A DNA stretch of 64,000 nucleotides, taken from Rossellomorea aquimaris (GTDB lineage Bacteria; Bacillota; Bacilli; Bacillales; Bacillaceae_B). Below are positions 9,222 through 17,493 of this stretch, piece after piece (positions within the stretch are counted from its first letter, which is position 1; each line of letters starts with the position of its first letter). The stretch is from assembly GCF_035590735.1 (NCBI RefSeq), contig NZ_CP141595.1:801001-865000 (forward strand), read 5' to 3'. The position numbers were made by a program, and so were the translations under genes. Below the pieces are notes generated by a model. The model saw only the letters and a program-made list of their open reading frames with translations, was not told the origin of the DNA and did no database searches.

Positions 9222-10254
9222 TAATATTCCAATTCGTAATATATACTATATGCTATCATATGCATACCAAACGTTGAATCTTTCCGAGTATAAACAAATC
9301 GGATCAGAAAAGTTTGCGAATGTCAAAGAGCTTTACGCAGAAATTTTATCGATTGGTATACCTGTTTTGATTCGCGGTGGATTAAGTAAGGATTATATAG
9401 GTGTTGAAGAGACTTCCAATGTTATTAAGGGGAAAATTGATATCAATACTACGATAAAGAAAAATGCATTGGTAAATAAGAAAGTTGCAGTGGTTTATGA
9501 TGAGTTCTCTGAAAATATATTGTTGAATCAAATTATTAAAGCGACACTTGTGTACCTATCGCGCTCAAATAAAATAAGTCAAAAGATGCGTATATTGTTT
9601 TACGGTTTGCTGCCTTATTTTACAGAGGTATCAGAGGTAGAGCTAGATTTAAAGCTTTGGAAAAACATTAGATATAATCGCCAGAACGTTCGCTACCAAT
9701 TTATTGTAGACGTGTGTAGATATCTTTATGAGCAATTATTATTTGATGAAAGCTCTACATCTCAGATGATGAAAGAGGTTCAAGACGAACAAAGATTATC
9801 ATCCTTATATGAAAAGTTCATCTACGCATTTTTCAAACGTGAAACGAAATATTATATATCCCACCCTCAAATCCAGTGGAGTGTTGATGATGAATTCACC
9901 GATGCATTACCGATTATGCAAACAGACCTTGTACTTCAAAAAGATAACAAAACATTGATTGTGGATACAAAGTTTTATACTGAGAATATGGTAGCAAGGT
10001 TTGAAGGTGGAGCTGCAAAACAAAAATCCGGTAACCTTTATCAAATATTTTCATATATAAATAATTGGAAAAAAGAGCCGGATGAAACAGTTGCTGGTAT
10101 GTTGCTTTACGCTAAAACAACTGCGTTAAATCAGCCTAACCATATTTATCACATTAAAGGTAATCAAATTTTTATCGTTTCTCTTGATTTACAACAAGAT
10201 TTTACCGGCATAAAGGAAAGTTTATTAGCATATGCCAACCAATTTTTTGCATAG
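9208..10254 (+). CDS. mcrC: McrC-type nuclease subunit
   Basis: 348 residues beginning inside the end of mcrB. An N-terminal region typical of McrC (NIPIRNIYYMLSYAYQTLN) is followed by a PD-(D/E)xK nuclease core with D240 in QTDLVL and the DTK motif at 253-255. The length and both motifs are normal for McrC, so the restriction system looks intact. It supplies the cleavage activity of the McrBC complex against DNA with modified bases. No obvious terminator follows; a small ORF begins 100 bp downstream. Confidence 0.88.
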   Translation: MERNDNIPIRNIYYMLSYAYQTLNLSEYKQIGSEKFANVKELYAEILSIGIPVLIRGGLSKDYIGVEETSNVIKGKIDINTTIKKNALVNKKVAVVYDEFSENILLNQIIKATLVYLSRSNKISQKMRILFYGLLPYFTEVSEVELDLKLWKNIRYNRQNVRYQFIVDVCRYLYEQLLFDESSTSQMMKEVQDEQRLSSLYEKFIYAFFKRETKYYISHPQIQWSVDDEFTDALPIMQTDLVLQKDNKTLIVDTKFYTENMVARFEGGAAKQKSGNLYQIFSYINNWKKEPDETVAGMLLYAKTTALNQPNHIYHIKGNQIFIVSLDLQQDFTGIKESLLAYANQFFA

Positions 10255-10356
10255 TTTTATAAATTTTCTTTATTTTTCTCCCATTTAAAAGGAAAAGAAG
10301 CAAAAGATAGGGAATAATTATATTAGAAAATAATAGAAAGTGAAGGGATATGGTGT

Positions 10357-10587
10357 ATGGAATTTGAGGATTTTCTCAGAAAGAATTATCAATTAAGTGA
10401 CAAATCTGTTAAGGATTATATTAGTCGGTGGAACGGAATCGTTAATAGAGGTTTATATAATGGAGAAACAGAGCTTACTCCTTCTTTGATAGAGTCTGTT
10501 GATAGGGAATATCCAGAAGACTCTCATTATCGCCTCACACTTAAAAGATATATTGAATTCCAAAACAAACACGGTTCTAAATGCTGA
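10357..10587 (+). CDS. Small protein resembling a SAM-like core-binding domain
   Basis: 76 residues with GAAGGG upstream of the ATG. The sequence (EDFLRKNYQLSDKSVKDYIS) looks like the N-terminal SAM-like domain of tyrosine recombinases, in which four helices clamp DNA, but no catalytic domain follows. It may be a stand-alone DNA-binding accessory of the McrBC locus or the stub of an integrase. Family resemblance only; function unknown. Confidence 0.5.
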   Translation: MEFEDFLRKNYQLSDKSVKDYISRWNGIVNRGLYNGETELTPSLIESVDREYPEDSHYRLTLKRYIEFQNKHGSKC

Positions 10588-10760
10588 GTACTAATTATGT
10601 AGAAAAGAGGAAAAAGAGTCTGCTTGTTGTTATCAAACTTGTCTAATTTGTTTGATTATGATTTAGTCGCATGTAGGATAGCTATTAGAAAGCTTGTAAA
10701 TCGTAGCTAAGTGGCTTATCAAGTAGGTTCAAACAATACTTGTCTTAAGGAGGTCTACAA

Positions 10761-11027
10761 ATGAGTTTATCAATGAATGAAATGAGAGCTTTAGATGATC
10801 GCCAAATTGGTCAAAAAATTTATGATTCTTTATCTAAAGAAGACCAAAAACGCATAGAAATTAAGTTTAATTATCAAAGCCTTGATCAAATCCATTTGGA
10901 ATTGGGTGAGTTGTACCGCGAGACGGCAGAAGAAGTGGAATTGGATGATGATGTGGGGCATGAGGATTTTCAAGTTTTTGCTGGATTTTTATTGGAGGAT
11001 GAGGATGAATGGTTTTCACCTAATTAG
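10761..11027 (+). CDS. Hypothetical acidic protein
   Basis: 88 residues behind a perfect AAGGAGG at 10747. The protein is soluble, helical and very acidic at the C-terminus (EEVELDDDVGHEDF, then EDEDEW). No domain recognised. Acidic small proteins in mobile or defence regions are sometimes DNA mimics or inhibitors, but nothing here proves that. Confidence 0.55.
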   Translation: MSLSMNEMRALDDRQIGQKIYDSLSKEDQKRIEIKFNYQSLDQIHLELGELYRETAEEVELDDDVGHEDFQVFAGFLLEDEDEWFSPN

Positions 11028-11419
11028 AATAAGAGTGGAGATAAAATGTTCTAATTACGATTTGGAAGGACAAACATGATGACTGGATGATTCGGGTGAT
11101 GAGATCCCTAAGTGATTGGGAAGATAAGTTCATCGAGCATGGTGATGAGGCTATTTCTCATCGGACCTTCGAAGCTTGAGTTTTTTTGACTTCGTGCAGG
11201 ACTTCTTCGTCTGTGAAGTTCTCTTCTTTCAGATTCCACACTGTTGATAGCTTTACGTTCTCTACTAATTTTTTTGAAAAAGAAAACTATAAATTCCCAA
11301 AAAAACATTCGGACCCCACCCGAATGTTTTTTTTTTAAAAAGATTTCCCTAAGGGTGTCCATTTCATTCCCATCCCCCTATATAAAAGATGAATACAAAC
11401 TGAAACAGGAGTGATTCAA
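11028..11419. other. Intergenic region with one terminator
   Basis: No convincing gene. The minus-strand frame 11108-11362 covers the terminator at 11305 and has no ribosome site, so it is not called. Base composition shifts from AT-rich to GC-richer near its right end, where the phage-like module begins. Confidence 0.5.
11305..11336 (+). terminator. Strong rho-independent terminator
   Basis: Perfect 8-bp stem ACATTCGG/CCGAATGT with a seven-base loop followed by about ten T. It insulates the downstream replication module from the defence island. Confidence 0.85.
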
Positions 11420-12262
11420 ATGAGTGGATGGAGAAAATTAGAAAAAGTCATGGTGGATACGGAAATTTTTCATCACCCGGAGGATATCAGGTTGTATGTA
11501 TGGATTCTGTTACATGCAACTCACACAGGCGGGGTTCAGGTTGGGGATGTGGTTCTTGGGGAGAGGCAGTACATCAGGTCGATCGGGAAGCTGCAGGAGG
11601 ATTTGTGGTTTTACAATGGGAAGAAGAAGGATGCGTATACGGCGTCGAGGATCCAGCGTTCGATTAAGCGGTTGGAGAAGTATGACTGGTTGAAGGCGGA
11701 GAAGTTTCAGCACGGGTTTATCTTTACGGTTCGACCGGTGAAGGATCCGTTGTGTGGGGAGTATTTGAAGTGGATGGGAATCCCTATGGAAGGAAAAGGG
11801 GATGATGAATCCGCTGGTGACCAGCCTGATGAGGGGGCTGGTACCCTTTTGTCCTCTTCATGTGAATCAGGTATGAAGGAGGAGCGAATGAGTTGTGAAA
11901 ACAGACTTAAGAACTTAGAGAAAGAAGAGATCTTAGAGAACAACAACAAAGGCGCTGCTGATGAGGAAAGGCTTCGGGCGTTGATCGGACATTTCGTCGG
12001 CAGGAGGGGGAGAGGGTTCTTCTTGACACCGATGGACCAGATGGCGATGGAGCGGATCAGCTTGAACGATATGTCGACAGCCGAGTTGATTAGGTTTATG
12101 GACGAGCAGTTTGATAAGCAGGAGAGCATCGACCCGAAGCTGACGATCAACAGCCCCAGGTATTTGGAGAAGGCCCTTGAGTCGTATCTGCCCCCTGAGG
12201 TTTCGATGCGGAATCTGGACAAGATGCTGGACGGGCTGGAGGAGAGTGTGACGGGAGCATGA
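11420..12262 (+). CDS. Phage-type replisome organizer (SPP1 gp38-like position)
   Basis: Start ATG 11420 is chosen over GTG 11411 because AGGAGTG at 11407 is spaced correctly only for the former; this gives 280 residues. The N-terminal 110 residues form a winged-helix-like part (SGWRKLEKVMVDTEIFHHPE) typical of phage replication initiators; a low-complexity linker separates it from a C-terminal helical part. The next two genes look like a helicase loader and a DnaB helicase, exactly the order of SPP1 genes 38, 39 and 40, so origin binding is the likely role. The origin may lie inside the gene, as in SPP1. GC content is clearly above the surrounding DNA. Confidence 0.68.
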   Translation: MSGWRKLEKVMVDTEIFHHPEDIRLYVWILLHATHTGGVQVGDVVLGERQYIRSIGKLQEDLWFYNGKKKDAYTASRIQRSIKRLEKYDWLKAEKFQHGFIFTVRPVKDPLCGEYLKWMGIPMEGKGDDESAGDQPDEGAGTLLSSSCESGMKEERMSCENRLKNLEKEEILENNNKGAADEERLRALIGHFVGRRGRGFFLTPMDQMAMERISLNDMSTAELIRFMDEQFDKQESIDPKLTINSPRYLEKALESYLPPEVSMRNLDKMLDGLEESVTGA

Positions 12263-12570
12263 CGTTCGGGGAGTTCAGGGAGCTGGTCAAGGTGATCCAG
12301 GTGGCTTTCCCTCACAGACAGCTCACCCAGGACACGGCGGCGATCTGGTTCCAGCATCTGCAGAATTGTGATTATCACCAGGTGAAGAGGCGGATTGAAG
12401 CCCATATCAGAGTGAGCCAATACATGCCGACGATTGCCGAGCTGTATGAACAGCCGGTGGAAGAAACGACGATACTACAAACCATTCAAGAGTGGGAAAA
12501 AGAAGGAGCGGAACGAATTGAGGATGAACGACGAAATGAATGGGAACGACCTGCACCACCCTGGGCATGA
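12259..12570 (+). CDS. Helicase loader/inhibitor, G39P-like
   Basis: 103 residues. The start overlaps the previous stop (ATGA). The fold signature TFGEFRELVKVIQVAFPH, followed by AAIWFQHLQNCDYHQVKRRI, resembles the N-terminal domain of SPP1 G39P, which holds the hexameric helicase and delivers it to the origin. The C-terminus is charged and presumably disordered, as in G39P. The gene overlaps the start of the helicase gene, so the three proteins should be made together. Confidence 0.65.
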   Translation: MTFGEFRELVKVIQVAFPHRQLTQDTAAIWFQHLQNCDYHQVKRRIEAHIRVSQYMPTIAELYEQPVEETTILQTIQEWEKEGAERIEDERRNEWERPAPPWA

Positions 12571-13879
12571 TGAACAGCTGCTTCGGGAAGTGCATGAAGC
12601 GGAAAGCATGATCATTGGAGCGGTTCTTATGGAGCCTGGTGTCTTGGATGAACTGACACTGGAGGAGAAGCATTTCAGTCTGGTGAAGAACCGCCTTATT
12701 TTTAAAGCGATGAAGGGTCTTCAGAAGAAGAGGCTTGAGATCAATCTGGTCATGGTGGTGGAGGAGCTTGGGGATGATATTGAGAATGTCGGAGGGGTCC
12801 AGTTTCTCCTGGCGCTAGCCAACTACTGTCCTACGACGGTGAACATCGAGCAGTATGAACAGATCGTCCTGAAGTATTACGAACTGAGCCTCATCAAGAA
12901 TTCGGCCCATCAATTCCTGAACGCTTACACCCCGGAATCCGCACAGGGCCTCTACAAAGCACTCATTGATATGCATACCAACACGAATACAGACGAAGAA
13001 ACGAAGGACGAGATCATCATGGATCTCTATGAATCTCTTTACATGGAGAGGGACGGACTTCCCGGTGTCTCGACGGGATTCGAAAGCCTGAATGCGCTGA
13101 CGGGAGGGTGGAAGGAAGGGGAGCTCATCATCTTAGCTGCGAGACCCTCCATGGGGAAAACCGCCTTCGCCATCCAGCTTGCATGGGAATGCACCAGGGA
13201 GCAGGGAGTGAGCATGGTGTTTTCCCTTGAGATGAGCTCGAGGCAGATCATGCAGCGCCTCCTTTCAAGCATCACGGATATCAACATGATGAAATGGCAG
13301 AACCCCTATAAGTATTTGACGAAGGACGAGATGCCAAGGATGCACGGGGCGATGAACGCGGTGTACAAAGCGAAGCTCGAACTTTCGCAAAATGGGATGA
13401 TCACTTTGCCGGAGATCAGACAGCGGATTATGAATCTGAAGCGCGAGTACCCGACGGAGCCGTTTCTTGTGGTGATTGATTACCTGCAGCTGATTACGGT
13501 GAAGGAGCGGTTTGACCGGCATGATCTGGCGATTGGGCATATTACGAAGCAGCTGAAGGGGATGGCGAAGGAGTTTGGGATTCCGATCATTCTGTTGTCC
13601 CAGTTGTCGCGGGGAGTGGAGTCGAGGGATGACAAGCGGCCGAGGCTGTCGGATCTGCGTGACTCGGGGAATATCGAGCAGGATGCGGATGTGGTGTTGT
13701 TCCTGTACCGGGATGATTACTACTATCCGGATTCGAAGAACGGGCAGGAAGTGGAAGTGAAGATTGCGAAGAACCGGAATGGGCCGGTTGGGACGGTGAA
13801 GTTGGAGTTTGTGAGGGAGTTTGGGAGATTTCGTGGTGGGTGGATGAAGCAGGGGGACGGTTCTGTTGCTTCGGTTTGA
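12524..13879 (+). CDS. DnaB-family replicative helicase, phage type
   Basis: 451 residues from ATG 12524 (MNDEMNGN); a longer frame from 12434 merely overlaps the loader. The N-terminal DnaB domain begins EAESMIIGAVLMEPG. The RecA-like motor has Walker A RPSMGKT at 207-213, the Walker B region VVIDYLQLI from 316 and LRDSGNIEQDADVVLFLYRD near the end. It is the ring helicase that unwinds the fork. The last eight codons (GDGSVASV) fall exactly in a GGGGACGGTTCT-type repeat arm at 13853-13872, so the native C-terminus may have been replaced. A truncated copy lies at 17818. Confidence 0.88.
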   Translation: MNDEMNGNDLHHPGHDEQLLREVHEAESMIIGAVLMEPGVLDELTLEEKHFSLVKNRLIFKAMKGLQKKRLEINLVMVVEELGDDIENVGGVQFLLALANYCPTTVNIEQYEQIVLKYYELSLIKNSAHQFLNAYTPESAQGLYKALIDMHTNTNTDEETKDEIIMDLYESLYMERDGLPGVSTGFESLNALTGGWKEGELIILAARPSMGKTAFAIQLAWECTREQGVSMVFSLEMSSRQIMQRLLSSITDINMMKWQNPYKYLTKDEMPRMHGAMNAVYKAKLELSQNGMITLPEIRQRIMNLKREYPTEPFLVVIDYLQLITVKERFDRHDLAIGHITKQLKGMAKEFGIPIILLSQLSRGVESRDDKRPRLSDLRDSGNIEQDADVVLFLYRDDYYYPDSKNGQEVEVKIAKNRNGPVGTVKLEFVREFGRFRGGWMKQGDGSVASV

Positions 13880-13881
13880 GT

Positions 13882-13909
13882 GAGCCGAGGGGACAGGTCC
13901 CATGGCTCA
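13882..13909. repeat. Family B palindrome copy 1
   Basis: GAGCCGAGGGGACAGGTCCC followed by ATGGCTC: a hairpin with a GAGCC/GGCTC stem and an internal GGGACAGGTCCC. Confidence 0.7.
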
Positions 13910-13940
13910 GGAGTAAATGATGAAAAGGGGAGGAATTGGG

Positions 13941-14222
13941 ATGTTGGTGACGGAGTATGCAAAGAACGTGTCTAAGTTTCAGATTGATAGTTTGAAGGTG
14001 TATGGGGTGGTGATGGGGTTGTTGGATGATGACCGGGTGAGGCGTGTAGATGGATATGCGTTTATTAGTTATAGGGAAATGTGGGAGGGGTGTCAAGAAG
14101 TTGGGATTTTGTCTAGGTATGAAGTGCCGTTTGCGGTGATGATGGATATGTTGGGTGTGGTGGAGGATGGGGGATTGATTGGGCGGGAGAGGGTTAGTGG
14201 GGGGAGTTGGGTGAGGAGTTAG
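13941..14222 (+). CDS. Small ORF of the repeat unit, copy 1
   Basis: 93 residues from ATG 13941, which has GGGGAGG at 13926 at proper spacing. The best-kept part is FQIDSLKVYGVVMGLLDDD and then PFAVMMDMLGVVEDGGLIGR. It might be a small winged-helix protein from the same phage source as the helicase, but no family was recognised. A second intact copy (14908) differs mostly by conservative changes, which suggests past selection on the protein. Other copies are truncated or full of stops. The nucleotide sequence is strikingly rich in G and T. Confidence 0.5.
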   Translation: MLVTEYAKNVSKFQIDSLKVYGVVMGLLDDDRVRRVDGYAFISYREMWEGCQEVGILSRYEVPFAVMMDMLGVVEDGGLIGRERVSGGSWVRS

Positions 14223-14252
14223 GGTGGGTTTGAGGTTTTGTGTGGATGAATA

Positions 14253-14280
14253 GGAAGCATGAGAACCGTCCCCGTGCTTT
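14253..14280. repeat. Family A palindrome copy 1
   Basis: GGAAGCATGAGAACCGTCCC plus CGTGCTTT. Stem GGAAGCA-type/TGCTTT with the invariant core GAGAACCGTCCCC. Confidence 0.75.
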
Positions 14281-14311
14281 CTCTATTCAATAAATGTAAC
14301 TGTTTAAAACA

Positions 14312-14596
14312 TCATACGATATTTTGATCATTCAAAAATTTTTCAAATAGCTCAGAACCTTGTTCCATAGATAAATCTTCACTTTCAATTAAATAAATGC
14401 CTATCAATAAGCCAAAATCTTTTATAGCAGGATACTGTTCTTCCGAAATATTAAGTTTATAAAAATCATTTTCCAAGAACATACACCAAATATTTTGATC
14501 TTTAATTTTCAAGAAAATAGCTTCTAAATCTTTTTGATTTTTATAATATCCTACATGTAAATGATAACGATCATCAAAAATCAATTTGAAATTCAA
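14312..14596 (-). CDS. Hypothetical small acidic protein, possible immunity protein
   Basis: 94 residues if the TTG at 14596 is used; AGGAG lies directly before it, so the real start may be the TTG at 14584. The sequence (DLEAIFLKIKDQNIWCMFLE) has the size, acidity and isolated aromatic residues seen in many contact-toxin immunity proteins, but no family was recognised. It stands alone between two copies of the repeat unit. Confidence 0.45.
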   Translation of the reverse strand: MNFKLIFDDRYHLHVGYYKNQKDLEAIFLKIKDQNIWCMFLENDFYKLNISEEQYPAIKDFGLLIGIYLIESEDLSMEQGSELFEKFLNDQNIV

Positions 14597-14848
14597 CTCC
14601 TAAAAAAATAAAAATACTTTATGATGAGTTTTTAAATTTGGAGGAACATGATAATGGAGAACATTTGAACCACCAGTTTTAATAGGGAAGTAATCTAGTC
14701 TAAAAACTACTGATCCAGTTTTCTTAAGTCTGACCTGAATAATTCTTCCACCTCATACAAATTTGATTTCCTCAGATTGTCCACTTAGTTATTATAGCAG
14801 TTCTTTATTTACGCCTATCTTAAATAAACCTTAAATTTGGGAGCCACG

Positions 14849-14875
14849 GAGCCACGGGGACAGGTACCATGGCTC
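14849..14875. repeat. Family B palindrome copy 2
   Basis: GAGCCACGGGGACAGGTACC followed by ATGGCTC. A partial GAGCCACGG duplicate sits just before it at 14841. Confidence 0.75.
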
Positions 14876-14907
14876 AGGATTAAACTATGAAAAGGGGAGG
14901 GATTGGG

Positions 14908-15207
14908 ATGTTGGTGACGAAGTATGCGAAGTGGAATATATCAGAGTTTCAGATTGATAGTTTGAAGGTGTATGGGGTAATGATGGGGCTCTTGGATCAC
15001 GACCGATCCAGACGTGAGGATGGGTATGTATTCATCAGCTATAAGGAGATTTGGGAGGGTTGTAAGGAAACAGGAATATTATCCGGGTATGAAATACCGT
15101 TTGCGGTGATGATGGATATGTTGGGTGTGGTGGAAGATGGGGGATTGATTGGGAGGGAGAGGGTTAGTGGGGGGGAGTTGGGTGAAATCTGTGGACGGTT
15201 TTGCTAG
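14908..15207 (+). CDS. Small ORF of the repeat unit, copy 2
   Basis: 99 residues from ATG 14908 with GGGGAGGG upstream. It is collinear with copy 1 (FQIDSLKVYGVMMGLLDHD, then PFAVMMDMLGVVEDGGLIGR) and differs at the C-terminus, where reading runs into the terminal hairpin. Frame is kept over the whole shared length despite many base changes. Product unknown; it may be expressed from a passing transcript. Confidence 0.45.
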   Translation: MLVTKYAKWNISEFQIDSLKVYGVMMGLLDHDRSRREDGYVFISYKEIWEGCKETGILSGYEIPFAVMMDMLGVVEDGGLIGRERVSGGELGEICGRFC

Positions 15208-15250
15208 TTCTGTGAAGAACGAGAACCGTCCTCGTTTTTCACAGAACTAG
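15204..15250. repeat. Long hairpin, variant of family A
   Basis: Two 20-base arms (15204-15223 and 15231-15250) pair with a single wobble around the loop AACCGTC. The core GAACGAGAACCGTCCTCGTT is a family A variant, but the outer stem CTAGTTCTGTGAA is unique in the window. It may act as a bidirectional terminator. Confidence 0.7.
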
Positions 15251-15396
15251 CTAATTACACTAACCATGCATTCAAAAAAAGTGAAAATATAGGAACGAAT
15301 TCGATTACTATTAAAGAATTTCAGATACTCGTTCGAATTTTATTTGGTTAAAACACTTGTGTACCAGTCTTTTTTCTATTCATTGACGGGACAAAT

Positions 15397-16179
15397 TTAT
15401 TTGAAACACGCCATGATAGCACCAAGATTTCCGGCTCCCACAACTGCAACAGCCCCAATACAAGCTGCACAAATTGGTGGTATACCCGGACAAGAAGCAA
15501 CACAGGTTGCCGCTATTAATCTTGCAACCGTCAAATCTATTAATGCAACAGTGGAAATGCAGAGTACTGTTTTACTAAAACTCTTCTGAGGAGCAACAAT
15601 ACCATTCGCACTATTTTGCATTACCTTTAATTCTTTTTTTAGTGTATTGTTACTAACATAATCTATGTCAGTTTCATCTTTTTGAAGCAAATTCCCATTA
15701 GAGTAAGAAGTTACTACAAACTTATTGTTATCATTTTTTGTAATCAATGTTTCTGAATAACTTATAAGGCTGTTTTTTGAATCGAAAATTAAGGTTAAAT
15801 TACTTATAAAACTGTATTGATCTCCTACAATAGGAATTGTAACAGTTTTATATTTCACCTTTTCCTCTTTAATTTCTATGAATTTTGCGTTATCAATAAC
15901 TAATTCAGAATTTGAAGCATTTACAACAACTTGATTGCTGGATATAGCAGCATTAGATATATCTTTTAGTTTTTGTATTTGTTTCGAGTTTTTAATTTCG
16001 CTTGACTTATTTGCTGTATCCTTCATTTGTTCAAATTTACCGCTTACACTGTCAATGTTTGATGTTGCATTAGCATTTTCGTTTGATTGGGCATTAGCAT
16101 CTGAGATTGTGGCATACGATCCTGGGACTACGAGAGTTAGAGCCATTGCAACTACAAACAATTTTTTCAAGAAACTCAT
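15397..16179 (-). CDS. Secreted protein with Cys-rich hydrophobic C-terminal domain, candidate bacteriocin precursor
   Basis: 260 residues from ATG 16179, chosen because GAGGAG is eight bases upstream. A signal peptide (MSFLKKLFVVAMALTLVVPG) is followed by an Asn/Ser-rich region and a mid-domain, then a 60-residue hydrophobic tail with five cysteines (CISTVALIDLTV, ATCVASCPGIPPICAACIGA) ending GNLGAIMACFK. The layout of signal, long propeptide and compact Cys-rich hydrophobic core resembles halocin-C8-like bacteriocin precursors. In that family the C-terminal part is released as the peptide and the propeptide gives immunity. A bPH_4 membrane protein is transcribed divergently. The bacteriocin role is inference. 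Confidence 0.55.
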   Translation of the reverse strand: MSFLKKLFVVAMALTLVVPGSYATISDANAQSNENANATSNIDSVSGKFEQMKDTANKSSEIKNSKQIQKLKDISNAAISSNQVVVNASNSELVIDNAKFIEIKEEKVKYKTVTIPIVGDQYSFISNLTLIFDSKNSLISYSETLITKNDNNKFVVTSYSNGNLLQKDETDIDYVSNNTLKKELKVMQNSANGIVAPQKSFSKTVLCISTVALIDLTVARLIAATCVASCPGIPPICAACIGAVAVVGAGNLGAIMACFK

Positions 16180-16444
16180 CAACATTTCTCCTCGCTTATA
16201 ATTTTTTAAGAGATTTAAAGATATTAAGTGAATAATTTCCAAATCTCTCCTAACCGAAAATAACAAAAATTTACAGGTAGGTAAAGTAAATATCTGAAAA
16301 TTATAATATTCAGTTCTTTTGTCTCATTTTCACTTTGAAAATTATTTGGGATTGAATGGTAATTGAAATTTATGTAAAATAATTCATAGATAAAATAAAA
16401 TTTTATTATAATCAATAAATTATAATAAAGGAGAGATTTACTCT

Positions 16445-16876
16445 ATGGTTTATCACTCAAAAACAGATGTTACTTCTATAGCATGTATCTTCTTATTAGT
16501 TTGGATAGTTGGTTTCTCAGCAATGATTCCATTCATGAATTCATTATTCTCTGTTGTTACTATGTCTTTGTTTTTCATTATTTCAGGTGTTTTTTTATGG
16601 TGGTACGTGACTTCAATAAAGTACGTTTTTTATAAGAAATATTTACTAGTGAAGGGTGGACCGTTCAGAAGGAAAGTTCCTTATCAAAATATAACTAAAG
16701 TATCTCAAACAACTGATAAGTTTACGGGTTACCGAATTTCTGCCTCTGAAAAAGGACTTGAATTGTTTGTTAATCAAGGAGCTCTTCATAGTATTAAAGT
16801 TTTACCAACAGATAAAATAAATTTTATTTCCGAATTAGAAAAGAGATGTCCTAATATTCAGATTTCTATAAAATAA
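16445..16876 (+). CDS. Membrane protein with bacterial PH-like domain (bPH_4, DUF1200 type)
   Basis: 143 residues. Two transmembrane helices at about 12-60 precede a bPH_4-type domain: FYKKYLLVKGGPFRRKVPYQ and then SASEKGLELFV. The ribosome site GGAGAG precedes ATG 16445. I recall that SunI, the sublancin immunity protein, belongs to this PH-like class, so the divergent position beside a candidate bacteriocin gene would fit an immunity role; many family members have no such role. Confidence 0.65.
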   Translation: MVYHSKTDVTSIACIFLLVWIVGFSAMIPFMNSLFSVVTMSLFFIISGVFLWWYVTSIKYVFYKKYLLVKGGPFRRKVPYQNITKVSQTTDKFTGYRISASEKGLELFVNQGALHSIKVLPTDKINFISELEKRCPNIQISIK

Positions 16877-17077
16877 AATTTCAAGTGAATATAGCAGATT
16901 TATTAGCCGTAGCCTTCTTGGCACCATCTTAAGAAGATAGGAATATCTTCAATCAAGAAAGGTTGTGACATAAATCAATCAATCAATCAATCAATCAAAC
17001 CTGTAAAGGCAATCATTCTGGTAGTAGTAAGGAATCTTAATTCGGTATGAAGAGGGGATCTCTTCAAAAAGTAAAAC

Positions 17078-17113
17078 ACAGCATTCGGCATAGAATGGCT
17101 GTGTTTTTTTATT
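17078..17113 (+). terminator. Orphan rho-independent terminator
   Basis: AAACACAGC-ATTC / GAATG-GCTGTGTTT stem followed by seven T. No intact gene precedes it on the plus strand, so the gene it served has decayed. Confidence 0.65.
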
Positions 17114-17493
17114 TCAAAATATCCTTTTTATCTATCACCCCGGTCTCTTAGCGAGCTGTTACGAATATTCTTCAGTAAAGAGGATTAGGAAGATACCCAG
17201 GGACCTGTTTGGTATCTACCCCTTTGTGAAACCGAGTATGACGCTTGTGAAAGTAGAATTTGATATCAGATATAAGAGATCAATTCATTAAACATATGGA
17301 AAACAATCTGTTTGTACAAAACACGAAAAGGGAGTATTGGGGCACGATTGAATTACTTGAAAGTCAATGTGCTTACTAGTTCCTCACTGGAGTTGGAAAC
17401 AAAGTGAAAGTCATCGAACCATAAGGATATATTTGATCCACACAGAACCTTTTTAGAGGAAACATTAAATGTAATCAACAATCTTTGCCCATC

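Larger units (their letters stand above)
13853..14280 (+). repeat. Repeat unit 1: inverted family A arms enclosing a family B palindrome and a small ORF
   Basis: Left border GGGGACGGTTCTGTTGCTTC (13853-13872) and right border GGAAGCATGAGAACCGTCCC with continuation (14253-14280) are inverted copies of one another. Inside lie a family B palindrome (13882-13909) and the small ORF at 13941. Related, more decayed units are at 14849, 18165, 21829 and 28540. The arrangement looks like a non-autonomous mobile unit of about 430 bp. Confidence 0.7.
14849..15250 (+). repeat. Repeat unit 2: family B palindrome, small ORF, terminal hairpin
   Basis: Begins with the family B palindrome at 14849-14875, is closely similar to unit 1 through the small ORF, and ends in a very strong hairpin (15204-15250) with the core GAGAACCGTCCTCG. 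The left family A arm seen in unit 1 is absent. Confidence 0.65.

Noticed and set aside
11108..11362. 84-codon minus-strand frame
   Set aside because: It spans the strong terminator at 11305 and has low-complexity Lys/Phe content with no ribosome site.
11707..12420. 237-codon minus-strand frame
   Set aside because: Antisense shadow of the GC-rich replication genes, which have clear domains and starts; the frame has no recognisable motif.
13265..13903. 212-codon minus-strand frame
   Set aside because: Antisense of the DnaB helicase motor; Arg/His/Pro-rich composition is typical of a shadow frame.
16975..16999. Tandem ATCA repeat as a possible CRISPR or phase-variation tract
   Set aside because: Only six 4-bp units, no spacers, and no reading frame passes through it.
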